A stretch of DNA of 64,000 nt from Luzula sylvatica (Eukaryota > Streptophyta > Magnoliopsida > Poales > Juncaceae): NCBI GenBank assembly GCA_946800325.1, contig OX326962.1, positions 569,357 to 633,356 of the forward strand. The letters run 5' to 3'. Of this stretch, positions 35,871 to 46,613 are shown in pieces. A program made the position numbers and the translations under genes. The notes under the pieces were generated by a model. That model did no database searches. It was not told where the DNA came from and saw nothing but the letters and a program-made list of their open reading frames with translations. Within the stretch, counting starts at the first letter, position 1. Every line of letters begins with the position of its first letter.

Positions 35871-36533
35871 TTATCGAAAGCTAGATACATGGACGTCACA
35901 CCATCGGAACGCTGCTGGAATAAATCCTTGAAGAGAATTTGACTTGCGCTTCTTATGCTCAATGCAGGCCTTGTCACCGCTGTAATACAACCCCAGCAGG
36001 ATGAATACTTCCTCTGGCGTGAAAGCGCAGCGTCTCTGACCAAGTATGAAAGACCTTGATTCATCGTCCTAGCGCTGCAACAGTTGGGTCAGGAAGCAAC
36101 GGCCCAGCTGAACATCTGGCAGGTCAAATAACCGTGCAAACGGAGGGAACAAATACTGCTGTCGATCAGTGAGTCGATCCCCTATTCTGTCCCATAATTG
36201 ACGTGCCTTTGTCGGGCAACACTTGGACTGCACGTAGAAAGGATTTCCTGGCGGTGACAGAGTAGCCTCAGTCTGTTTGCGAGCCGTTCGTTTGATGGAA
36301 ACCTTCAATGTAGATATTAATGAATTCGAATTGCATGCTTCAGGAACAAATTGCAATTGCAGGGAAGTACATATGTATGAAGCCTCAGGACTAACGAGAT
36401 TACGAATCACTTGGCATCGCGGACTAATTGTAGTATGAAACATTGGACAGATGGCACCCAATGTCCTACCACATATGCTTGAAATTGGTGGGGCAGTTAT
36501 TTCATCTACTTGCAAGCGAGTACCAATGCACAA
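35871..36533 (-). pseudogene. Plant-mobile-domain-like pseudogene fragment
   Basis: A single minus-strand frame of 221 codons is broken once, by TAG at 36069-36071, where family context suggests a Trp codon (TGG). The part around the stop reads FLTQLLQR-stop-DDESRSFILGQ, then CAFTPEEVFILLGLYYSGDKA. This resembles the plant mobile domain (MAIN/MAIL, aminotransferase-like) pattern L--RW---T--F-----E-TITL-DV--LLGL---G. The upstream half (MCIGTRLQVDEITAPP...) is unrecognised. It is probably nuclear DNA of transposon-associated type. Confidence 0.5.
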
Positions 36534-39312
36534 GTACCCGTCCGCATTTGCTAAGATGTTACCACTCTTAGAAGCTCATGAGTGTATGTGAGAACTAAAT
36601 GAACTCCCATACGACACTATGAAGTGGAAAAATGAAGACGACAATTGACCACACTGCCACTTCTGTACCAGCAGATTCATAACTGGCGATGCAGAAGTTG
36701 GGCACAAATTCAAGCCGACAATAGTGGAAAGTCAAATTACCAACTTAGGGCTTACTTGCGCTCTCAAGCTTTCTTTTTGAGAAAGACCGGTAGAAATAGC
36801 AAGGGCGGCATCTTTTGTATAGTTGACACGGTAGCTTGGTATAGTAGGGATAGCCAAGGGATATGCATCTGTGAATAGGTATAGGTAGGTTGAGGTTTCT
36901 GCCCGGGCAAGTAGCCAAGGAAGATATTTGAGGCAAGTCACGGATATATGTGGTTTAGCTTATAGGTAAGCAAAGTAAAGTAAAGTCACAAGGGCAGAGC
37001 TAGGCCTAGTTCCACGGGATGCGTGATAGTACAAAGCAGAACTTTCATTGTCTGAATTTGGCCTTGCAGGTCCGACATATGATGCTTCAGTGCCTGAGAA
37101 TTCCAATTAACGGAAGGAACTTGAAGATTTTCATATCAAAAAGAAATCGAAATCAAGAAAATCAATAATCATGGTTGTCTGGCGCATTTCGCATTCTTCC
37201 CCGAGACATATTTGAGAAAAAGGGTTGATTGCAAAGTACAACAACAAAAAGGAAAGACAAAAGAGATGAAAAGTCAAAGTCTTATTCTACTCTTTATGCT
37301 ACCTCACGTCTCTATAGAGCGTGCCAAACCACAGCATGCCTCTTTCCGCATGAAGTTCTGGCCTGTTAGGGAGGAATTAGACTTAACGAAAACAGGTTTG
37401 AAGTGCAAATTTTACAATGTTATTACTTCATCCGCTTGAAATGAATAGGCTGAAGGATCTTGTCTCTTTGAATCCGTTTTGAAGGCAGGAAGCAAGAACT
37501 CGACACTCTTTCTTTAGGTAGCGAAGCCCCATTCGTTCCCTGGGTGAAGGAGCAGTAGAATCAGTCCTTGCTTTCTTCCCATAGCAGCAATGAGCGCAGA
37601 GAGTAGCCTCAGTCCAGTAGCACAGTCTCGGTCCTTTGTTTCTAAATGCTTTGAATAGCTACGGCGCATATCAGGTTGTTCAATCATCTGCTAGGTAGAT
37701 CGACCTCTGACAAAAGGAAGACAAAGTACACATAGGGAAGGTCTCGTTCCTGAGCTACCACCACTGCTTAGGACTACCCGCTGGCACCAAGCCTTCTGAC
37801 ACTTAGCTCGTTACACCTTACCTGTCCAGCTTACCTGTTCTAACTCCACAATACTACTATCTTGACGTGACTGACCTTGGGACCTATTATTCAAAACCCC
37901 TGCCCTAGCTATCTCTGTCTCCTCTTCCTTCTTTCTATTCAGATGCATATCCGTGGTGACTGACCTATGTTTACCTACTGCTTGACCCGTATACTTGACC
38001 GTCAACAATATGTATAGCCCAAGTCTTGTTACTGATCTGTTCAGCTTACCTTTCCCTAGACCTAGTTATGAAAAGCATTCCGGTGCATCGGCGCTATTAG
38101 CCAGCATCCTACTTTCATGGGGAAAGAATGCATGGGACTTCAAAAACACGTAACTTGATTGAATAGGCTTAGATCCAATAAGACTACTGAGACTATAGAT
38201 CCTGCTAAAATGAGGACTGATTATGCAAAGACAAGCACTGAGATTCAAATGAACAAGGCTGAGTCATTTTCTGACTTCTCTATATCAAAGGAAGGGAGTG
38301 GAGGGCGCCTAGAGTGAGAACTATCTCTATGTCCTTAAGCCAAAGCCCTTCTTCAATCGAGAAGATGGCGGTCGACCCAGTCAGAATTATGGAGAAGGCG
38401 CCTTCAGTTACGTTCAAAGTCTTCCATTTCAATGCGCTATCACTACCTACATGCCATTAAGTAGAGGAGTCTTACGTCAAGGAATTCATTCAAGAGTGAA
38501 CGGCTGCGGCACATAGGAATATGGAATAGGAAAGAGAGCGTCGAGCACAGCTTTCGTGTCACCAGCAATCCTTTGGCCTTTATTGGGAGACTGAAAAACG
38601 CTTTCTCAAGCAGGCATGATTGTCACGTCGATCGACAAATACTATCTCCGGGGCACTCACTGACGGGCTATCTTTCAACGTTGAAAGACATGCTTCAACG
38701 TGACAGGTACGGTTACTCAATCAAGAGATGACTCGACGGTTGTTGAAATCCATCTGGTATGGGGAAGTATGACAGAGCTTTCGATTACACATTTGTGTGG
38801 GTCTAGCTTGAAAATGGCCCTTTCTTTCTCCACGATCAAAGAGTCAAAACTAGCTTTCGAGCTAACCTTCTTGAGAACTCCAGTCTACCAGCCAACAAGC
38901 AAAACGAGTTCTCAGTGAACCAGACACTCACATAGGCACTTCAACGACTTAGCTCTTTCGCCCTTTGAAGAGAGACCGATAAGGCGCTTCTATATATGAT
39001 GAACCCTCCCTCCTTTGGTCAGTATCCAACAACTGCAGGTGCTTCAACATGTCTGCATCCTTCTTTGATGTGAGGCAATGACTGGAGGCATCCTGATGAT
39101 CCAATGACTGCCATACCTAACAAAGAGGTAATACTATTTACCAATCAAAAAAGCAGTTCGGGAGAGAAAGAAGGAGCAAAGACAGACTTACCACAGTAAG
39201 CGGAGATCCTTTGGAGTAGGCAAGGGAAAATCAGATCATAACCCTAGCAGTGGAAAGAAGAAGACGTACGAAATCAAAACACTAAAGTGCCAAAGAAGAA
39301 GAAAGCAATAGA

Positions 39313-39330
39313 TCCCCGCTGCGCGCCCCT
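39313..39330 (-). repeat. GC18 dispersed repeat, copy 23
   Basis: Exact 18-bp match; the first of ten copies between 39.3 and 52.1 kb, nine of which are on the minus strand. Confidence 0.95.
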
Positions 39331-40048
39331 CTACTACGTTCCGAGCTCGACTGCAGGCGTCCGCCCCAGCTTACTCGCTAACTCCGAGGTGACAAGCCTC
39401 TGCGTGGTCTGCAAAGATTCGCTATTCAATTCTCTTCGTGATTGAAAACCGTACCATTTAGAGAGATCGGTGTTGGCAGACTCTCACTGATCCCATCCTT
39501 GATTCCCTCTCAGTGGACTTCCGGGGGGACTCCGAGTGATCCCTTCGGTGCAGCGAAGACCATCATTTCCGATCTCGATGTTTCACGCATCCCGGTTCCA
39601 TGGGAACGTACGTAGTGGGCCGTACTCTCCAGGACAGCGGAAAGTTGACCTCTGTGGTTCGAGGAATGAGGCCTTTCTGTACCCCAATAGAGTAGCCGCC
39701 CCAGTCTACATATGATGAATTACTGGCAGAGAAGCGAACAAGGGAGGTATCTATAATCGAGTCTGTTTCTTGCTTCAGGAGAAGTTGCTTGCGTGCCAAA
39801 GATCAAGTTCCTTGCTGAGTCTAAACATAAGTTCTCTCCTTTCTCCGGTTCCACTCTTTCCGTCAGACTCAAGACTACCTTTCGTCATGAGCAGCACCAG
39901 TGCAGAATGCCACTAAGCTGAGCAGAACTTCTTGTGATGTTGGTAGAAGAGAGGCGGTGGTACCTCTTCGACCGGCGGTGTCCCCCGGGCGAGAGTTTCC
40001 GCAAAGACAATGTTCCAGACAATCGGCTTGTGAGATTCCTTCCTTGGT

Positions 40049-40066
40049 TCCCCGCTGCGCGCCCCT
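40049..40066 (-). repeat. GC18 dispersed repeat, copy 24
   Basis: Exact 18-bp match in spacer. Confidence 0.95.
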
Positions 40067-40349
40067 AGGATCCATACTAAGAGGTTCTGACATATCCCCT
40101 ATGGTGCTTTAGTCTTGCTGTCTAGAAGTCTTCTAGGACTATGAATAAGCATCCTGTCATCGAAGCCAGTTCGCCTTCGTTCCGACAAAGAGTGTGCTGC
40201 CTTATTATTTTGGAGCGGTTCCTCGCAAGAGAGATCCTCCTTCTTTTTTCAAGATCTTTGAGCCTCTTAAGGATGCCCTAGGGATTATTCTAACAGGCCT
40301 GTCCCTGTGCTAATAGACCCCCTCCAACCCCTTTTCAACCCCTGCAATT

Positions 40350-40628
40350 AGCCTAATCAATGGCATGCAGAGAATTGTCTCCAAGATTCTGACCTCCAGA
40401 CTGATGCAGAGGCGGATTATTGCCTGCGGGGATCCCCGCTGCGCGCCCCTTGCTTCTTGGCATAGTCCTTGAGCATATGGCCCAGGCATGACAATAGCGG
40501 CACCCAATAGACTGGCCAAATGCATGACGGCTAGAATAATCATGAGAAGCAAAGGACCCAGAGGTAGAAGATCGGGAGCCAGAAGCAGCAAGTACAGTAG
40601 CTGGCTTAGCAGAACGGGAAGAGCCCAA
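40350..40628 (-). mobile_element. Retrotransposon gag fragment with broken zinc knuckle
   Basis: The minus strand reads a Ser-rich basic stretch (ASGSRSSTSGSFASH) followed by GCRYCHAWG, then, after a one-base frame change, HMLKDYAKKQG. Together these resemble a CCHC knuckle of the form C-x2-C-x4-H-x4-C with the last Cys replaced by Tyr. GC18 copy 25 follows immediately after the knuckle. The identification depends on accepting the frameshift. Confidence 0.5.
40433..40450 (-). repeat. GC18 dispersed repeat, copy 25
   Basis: Exact 18-bp match located just downstream, in element sense, of the zinc knuckle of the gag fragment, so it entered after this nuclear-type DNA arrived unless the junction is coincidental. 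Confidence 0.95.
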
Positions 40629-41066
40629 GACTCACAGAAAAATATCTTAAGCGAAAAGCTCTGAGAGTGCAACATCTATAGTAGGCAGAAGAGATTTGTG
40701 CAGAAGCTGGCCTCTGATGGACTCAAACTATAGGCGAAAGTCCTGAAATAGACGTTGCTGATCTCGGGCCTTCTGCTGCTTCTGCTCCGCTCGCTAGCTT
40801 CCATTTCCCTTATAAGGCAAGTGCTTCTCCCAGCGCTTATCGAATCAAGACTACGATCTGTGAATGAAGTAGTTGAGGAAAGAAGTACGAGTGGAAAAAG
40901 TCCATAAACAGTTGATACTGGTACTTTTGCTACTTAGAAGGACATAGTTGACATCTATAACTCACTATAAGCAAGCAGACCATGGGTACCCACATAGATA
41001 AATAGAGATGGTTTATGTCCATACCACTGAGAAGAGGCTACTGTGAATACAAATTAGCGATGGGGC

Positions 41067-41084
41067 TCCCCGCTGCGCGCCCCT
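41067..41084 (-). repeat. GC18 dispersed repeat, copy 26
   Basis: Exact 18-bp match in spacer. Confidence 0.95.
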
Positions 41085-41750
41085 CTATCAAGACCGAGTC
41101 AAGGAAGAGCCAGAAGCTTTTTGAGGAGTTGTACGAGAACTCCAAAGGACATGAGGTAATTCTTCTACCCAATTACCCGCTACGCCCTTGGTTCCTCTTC
41201 GAAATAGGAAACTGATCTTTGACTTTGAACTTGAACTTCACTTTCCGTATTTCTTTTCTGGGAGTAGGGGCTTTCACTGGAGCTGAAACTCTATTGTTCA
41301 ACTCGTCTGCTCGATCCGCCCACTGAAATAGAAAGAAGTCCTGGCTTGCTTCTATAGCTCTCGACATTAGAAGTTTCTACTCAGCGAGAAAAGACTCATG
41401 TGTATATCAAAGATATTGACTTATTGATTCACAACGTCTGTATTCTCTCATCTCACTTTACACTGGTACTTCAATGCTTCCTAGAGCATCTCTCCATCCA
41501 ATAAAAAGATGTCTTTCTACCTACTCAATCTACTTCTATAGAATTTGGAGATCCGCGGTCTGCGTGACGTACTATGATCGGCATCAAATGCAGGACGGCG
41601 AACCCGGAATCAAGATTTGGCATCTTCTGGGCTCTTGCTTCAAGTGGGAAAACGAACTACTTTAGTGTGTGTGTCGAAAACAAAAGTATATGACGAAAGA
41701 AAAAAGTAGCAGTGCAAACTATCAATAGGGAATAAAATCAGCTCACCGAC

Positions 41751-41768
41751 TCCCCGCTGCGCGCCCCT
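41751..41768 (-). repeat. GC18 dispersed repeat, copy 27
   Basis: Exact 18-bp match in spacer. Confidence 0.95.
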
Positions 41769-42773
41769 TGTCTTTTCAATTCCGGGGTGTGTGCTTACTT
41801 TGTCGTTACTAACTTGAATCTTGAGTCACAACGCCACTCTCTCTTGGTCAAATATATACCTGCCCGTAATGGGACCCGGTTACAGTACAAGCAATGGATT
41901 GGTATACTTGGAACCAGTTTACTTGCAGTACTGAAGGAGAATATCCTTGGTTCGGGACAAGAGAATACACAGAACACAAGTGAACACACCGAAATTAGAA
42001 GGTGAAGTAGCAAAGCAAACAAATAACTGTATTTTTGATTGAGATATGAAAGAAACATTTCTCTATTATGAATCGCCTGCTCGAGTTATTAGTTACAAAA
42101 CGAACGTACTCCTTATTATTGCTATCAGGAAAGGAAGATCATTACTAACCAAAGTTCTTCTTCTCCTATATCTTATTTATTTGGAATAGATTTTGATCCA
42201 GCAGTAGTATAGCGGTTACTGGTACGTGAGTTGGTGTGATTGGATCACTAACCGCTGTGAGAGTCAGCTTCTTCAATCCTTTGAAACTCAGGAAAGTCAA
42301 GTGATAGCCGAGACCCAAAGATCTCCTATTTGGATGCTTAAAGAGAGGCAAGGGGCCTGAGGCTGATTATGAAGTGCCCGGGTTTATTATGAAGTGCAGA
42401 ATTTCTTGTAGGAGGGAACAAGTGAGAGAGAATACCCTGCTCTTGCCTCGCACTAAGGAACTAGGATAGAAATTGCCAAGAGAAGATTTGTAAAGTCAAG
42501 CCCATGAGATAAGTATAGACCAGCTCCCCAATATATAATTCCATAGTTTGGTCAAACTGGGATACCAATACTGATAATAGGACGAATCCCTTTCTTTCAG
42601 AACCTCCTCCTTTTTCTTTCAAAAACTGTTTGATGCTACGATAGATGATTAGTCAGATTATGTCTTTGTTTGAGTTCGCATCTCAATCCGCATCGTTCGC
42701 TCCAGCAAATCAACTCATCCAACGCTTTGGTGAGGCTTGCCAGAAATATACTACAAATAAGGAGGAAAGGACG

Positions 42774-42791
42774 AGGGGCGCAAAGCGGGGA
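42774..42791 (+). repeat. GC18 dispersed repeat, copy 28 (variant)
   Basis: Same AAAG variant as copy 9, at the left edge of the 42.8-kb array. Confidence 0.9.
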
Positions 42792-42972
42792 ATCAGTGAT
42801 GTTGTCGGTAGGTGAGATCAACATTTCACCCATTGGTAGACAGTCGCACGAAGGAAAATGCCATTCACTACTTGTCTCGGTAGGTGAGATCAACATTTCA
42901 CCCATTGGTAGACAGTTGACCGAGGGGAAATCGAGATTGAGCACTTTCTCGGTAGGAGAGTCTAAGCTGTCA

Positions 42973-42990
42973 TCCCCGCTGCGCGCCCCT
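42973..42990 (-). repeat. GC18 dispersed repeat, copy 29
   Basis: Exact 18-bp match at the right edge of the array, inverted relative to copy 28. Confidence 0.95.
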
Positions 42991-45900
42991 CATATCTATT
43001 ATAAGCAAAGAGTCCATTGACTGGCGCATAGAAGTGACCTGTTGGCATTGACACATGAAAGAGTAAGTACAAAAATATCTAACTCATCCTCAAAAAGACG
43101 TTCCATCAAAGCGAAGCCACCCATATAGTGAGTTCGTCGGTTGACGGAGTTGAACCCGCAAAGCTCTATTCCGCCCCCTAAGTCTATTCAAGTTCCACTT
43201 TCTTGTCCTGCCTTTTGTCAGTTACTAGTAGCCTTCCAGGGTCAGCCTTAGTACGTACTCTTTATCCCTCCAAATCAGTACCCGAGACCGAGTAAACTGT
43301 AGAAAAGGGAGCTCCGTGAAAGAGGAAATCTGCACATGCATAACCATCCTTCTTTCTCTTTATGTTCCAGACCTTCTTGCCAGTGGAGAATCAGCTCTTT
43401 CTGAGCCTCAAACACAGAATCAATTCCATCCCACCAATCTAAAGGCTGAAGTTCCAATGGGCGCACCACCAGCTTATATATATTTCATTGAGACAGATTA
43501 GGGAAAAGTCTGACATATTATATTAGCTGTCTATTCCTCTCAAACATATGAAAGAAGTTAGCCAAAGCAGGGCTTATCGGGATAGAGACTAACATGAAGC
43601 TCCAACCTAATGGAATTGTCCGAATCTCTGAACTTGGCAGGAAAGAGGGGCTAATTGATTGAACTTATCCACCAGCACAGCAAGGGAAGAATTAGGGTAT
43701 CAGAGTGTCCTTAATGAAATCTATTCTGAAGCTTTGTTCCAAAATGATGTCAGGTGAATCAATGATGGAAGAGGGGCAATCTATCTACGTTCGTCCATCC
43801 AACAGATAATTTGTGGAAAGCTAGCTATATGTTGAACACAGGCGAGTCTGACTTCTTCTTCCTTGTGGTCATTCAAAAACTACCTGGCGCTGTTATGATC
43901 AATGCCACCCTCTTGAGTCGGAAGTGGAGTTTAGAGCCGACTACTTGTTATAATGTCCACAAGAGTGGTTCTTTATATACGTATTTTCACGATTTCCTCT
44001 TTCGTATATACCGCCAGAGAATCAGAATGCTAATTTGAAAAAGCCGGTTATGAAACTACAGAGCCTGTCAATAGAAAGTCTGAAAGCACCTTCCACTCAA
44101 AACCTGACCCATCAAAGCAGCCATAGTCAAGTATGTCCCAACGAAAAGCCCGTCTCTAGGTGCGGCGCACTTGGTCTTATGCCAAGGCTTCTGCTCCCAA
44201 TACTGAAGAATTTGCTGGCGCATCCTAAGCATCCCATTTCTTTTTCTCCCAGGTTTCATCCTCCTCGGAAACTTGATCGAGACAATTGCGGTCACTCGGT
44301 TCGCAGGAATCTGATCCACCCTTCGAAGCTTGCCGAAGAAGGACCAGATGAGCTCGCTTTTCCCACTTTCAGGGGCTATTTTCGATCTTGCTCGGCTCAT
44401 CTGCCTAAGTACAAAAAAGAGGGCCACCAGAGAATAGGCAAAGTTTCCCACTGACTATCTTCGCTTATTATTAGTGCACTCCTGACAGGAACAGACTGTC
44501 AGTAAAGAGGAAGGCAGTAGCTCAGCTGTCAGTTGAGGGACGAAAATGAAAAGCTAGCTTCTTTCCCAGAATGTGTTGATGCCTCCCAACGCTGACTCAT
44601 TCAAGACTTTTCCATCTCAGAGAAAGCGTTGATGGGCTTGAGAGCGCCAATGGATTCTGTTCTGTTCAATTCGGCCTGGGAGTCAATCTCTTCTATAGCT
44701 GCTGTCCCCTTCATTGATTATAGCAGTGAAATAGAGGAAGAAAAAGACGAACTCAGAGCTCTGGAGCGGTGACACTAAAGCAAGGTCTTCGTTTTGTCTT
44801 TACGGGAATTCATCTTCCCATGGACCCGACAACTATGACTGCGTCTAGTTCTCTATTGTTGCTACAGTGTGTGAAGTACTGGAGTGAGAATCAAAGCAAC
44901 CTCCCGTGTGAAGTTCATAGGCGGCATAAGAAAGAGATGGCTGAGGTTTTTGGATATCGCTGCCCCGCGATGAGGCTCTCCTTTTACTGTCACGTGCTGG
45001 ATTCGAACCAGTACCAGTAAGTCAAGGAGCATGACCCTTCTTCCAAGCTTTTGGTGACCCGGTTTGCTACTGAAGAAAGGAAGTAGTAGCTAGATTCATT
45101 CTCTGATCTGAACTTGGTTACTGACTCAGAACACTAAGCTATGGCGCTTTTGAACTTTTAGACGAACTCGTATATCTACATTTCATTTTTCTGTGGATTT
45201 TCTTTATTGGCTGGCAGGCCCCGGCAACTTGATCTATTATGAAGGCCCGTGTTTGGCTGAGAAAATAGGGAAAATTCTCTTACTCAATCGAGCCTTTCTG
45301 ATAGAATCGGTCTTTGTGGCTTGTGTCCCATCAGAAGATCAAGTAGTTTTGTCCTTCAGAAAATAGTTCAAAGTAGCTTATAAGTTTTTGACCGTGCCCT
45401 TATCCCAAATCTCGTTCGTGAGTCAATCTTGCGGAAGGAAAAAGAGTGCGCCGCTTTATTTGGCAATTTCTCTTTCTTTTTGAAGGTTGAAGCTACCGTA
45501 ATTCATCGGTCTGACGTCTTCCCGGTAGAGGCTCCGAATAGAGTGGTGATCCGGAGATCAATAGGAGTCTTTCCCTGTGAAGGTATTAATGACTTCGGAT
45601 AGGTAAGGCAGAGAAGGCCATTTTTGACCCCCTTTGAACCACTTCTCACTTCCAACAGCGCCATTGAATTGGAATGTTTTCACCAACAACTAGTCACCTT
45701 CTTTTGCTCTGAAAAAAGCCTCTAAAGCCAAACCCGTAGTCGCGCAGGCTATGTCTTTACTTTGCTGGTCTCAATCCCAATTTGCTATCTTAGGAGGCCC
45801 GCTAACGGCGCATTATTGCTTTCCTATTGGAGTGCTTTGAACTGGCGACTTTCCTTCGGTGCCAGTTTTCTCGTAAATAGAGAGAGAACCTCTTTGCTGA

Positions 45901-46511
45901 AGGAATGGTACTTGGTCGGCACGCCTCCCTTAGAGAATAGCCTATACTCTGCCCTACGGTTAGCGAAGTGAAAAGATCTAGCTCTGTGGGACAGCGAGAG
46001 GGCAAGCGAAGAGTCTCAATGAGCGAGGCATTCTTTTTGACTCTTGAACCTGGAGTCTCAGCCGGAGAGGGAATATGCCAGACTGAGAGAGGAAGCCCGC
46101 CCAGGGAAATGCCACCAAGAGAAGAGGGGAGGACGCAGCTTCACGGACTGGGTACAAGAGCAGTACGAACAAGGGGGAACTTCGTGCGGCGCATCTTCGA
46201 ATCCTCTGTACACAAACAAGGCGGCGCCCTGCATCAGAATCTTTTGTTCACGTTTATATATTATATTAGAAGGTGAAACAGAAGAGTTTGATTTTCCACA
46301 ACAGAGATTCGATCTCGATTTGCCTTTCTATTCGAAAGAACTACGTACGAAAGAAGTCCAGCCCTAGCAACTTACCTATGGAATGAGAAAGAAGAACCTG
46401 GACTTTGATTGTGATAAATACCAGAGCTGATCGGATCATATCGGTACCATTGAAAGAAGAGGTGCCTCCCCTGCCGGCTTTTCCAAAGAGAAGAAGGTAC
46501 TAGTTCTCTAT
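42991..46511. other. Spacer upstream of ccmFn
   Basis: No conserved gene. A tRNA T-arm-like sequence on the minus strand near 44995-45015 (CTGGTTCGAATCCAG) lacks a matching acceptor stem. Opposing open frames at 44035-44454 (plus) and 44068-44451 (minus) overlap and have no domain. Confidence 0.5.
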
Positions 46512-46529
46512 TCCCCGCTGCGCGCCCCT
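46512..46529 (-). repeat. GC18 dispersed repeat, copy 30
   Basis: Exact 18-bp match ending 84 bp before the ccmFn start codon, so it probably lies in the ccmFn 5' leader. Confidence 0.95.
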
Positions 46530-46613
46530 CGTTCATAACTTTCTGGATTGGGATCATCCTGTGGTTACCGGATGATGGGAATAATTCAGCATCAATTTGG
46601 AAATCAAGACGAA

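Larger units (their letters stand above)
36534..40349. other. Spacer, no gene recognised
   Basis: No conserved gene or RNA. The phrase GACTTAGCTCTTTCG near 38950 recurs near 57380. GC18 copies 23 and 24 lie at the distal end after a 6-kb gap in the family. Confidence 0.5.
40629..42773. other. Spacer, no gene recognised
   Basis: Short frames only. Contains GC18 copies 26 and 27; no RNA gene identified. Confidence 0.5.
42774..42990 (+). repeat. Tandem array of about 75-bp units flanked by GC18 copies
   Basis: Three units share TCGGTAGGTGAGATCAACAT, then TTCACCCATTGGTAGACAG (the third is shorter and more diverged). Two of these phrases are identical across about 40 bases. The array is bounded by GC18 copy 28 (variant, plus strand) at the left and copy 29 (exact, minus strand) at the right. 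It matches the 15.6-kb array closely, including the variant GC18 joined to AATCA-TGATGTTGTCGGTAGG. Confidence 0.85.

Noticed and set aside
43141..43160. GCGGGTTCAACTCCGTC on the minus strand
   Set aside because: The stem does not pair and no other tRNA arms are seen.
44035..44454. Opposed 139- and 127-codon frames
   Set aside because: They overlap on opposite strands with no family match; at least one must be a shadow.
44995..45015. tRNA T-arm-like sequence on the minus strand (CTGGTTCGAATCCAG)
   Set aside because: No acceptor stem, D-arm or anticodon arm could be paired around it.
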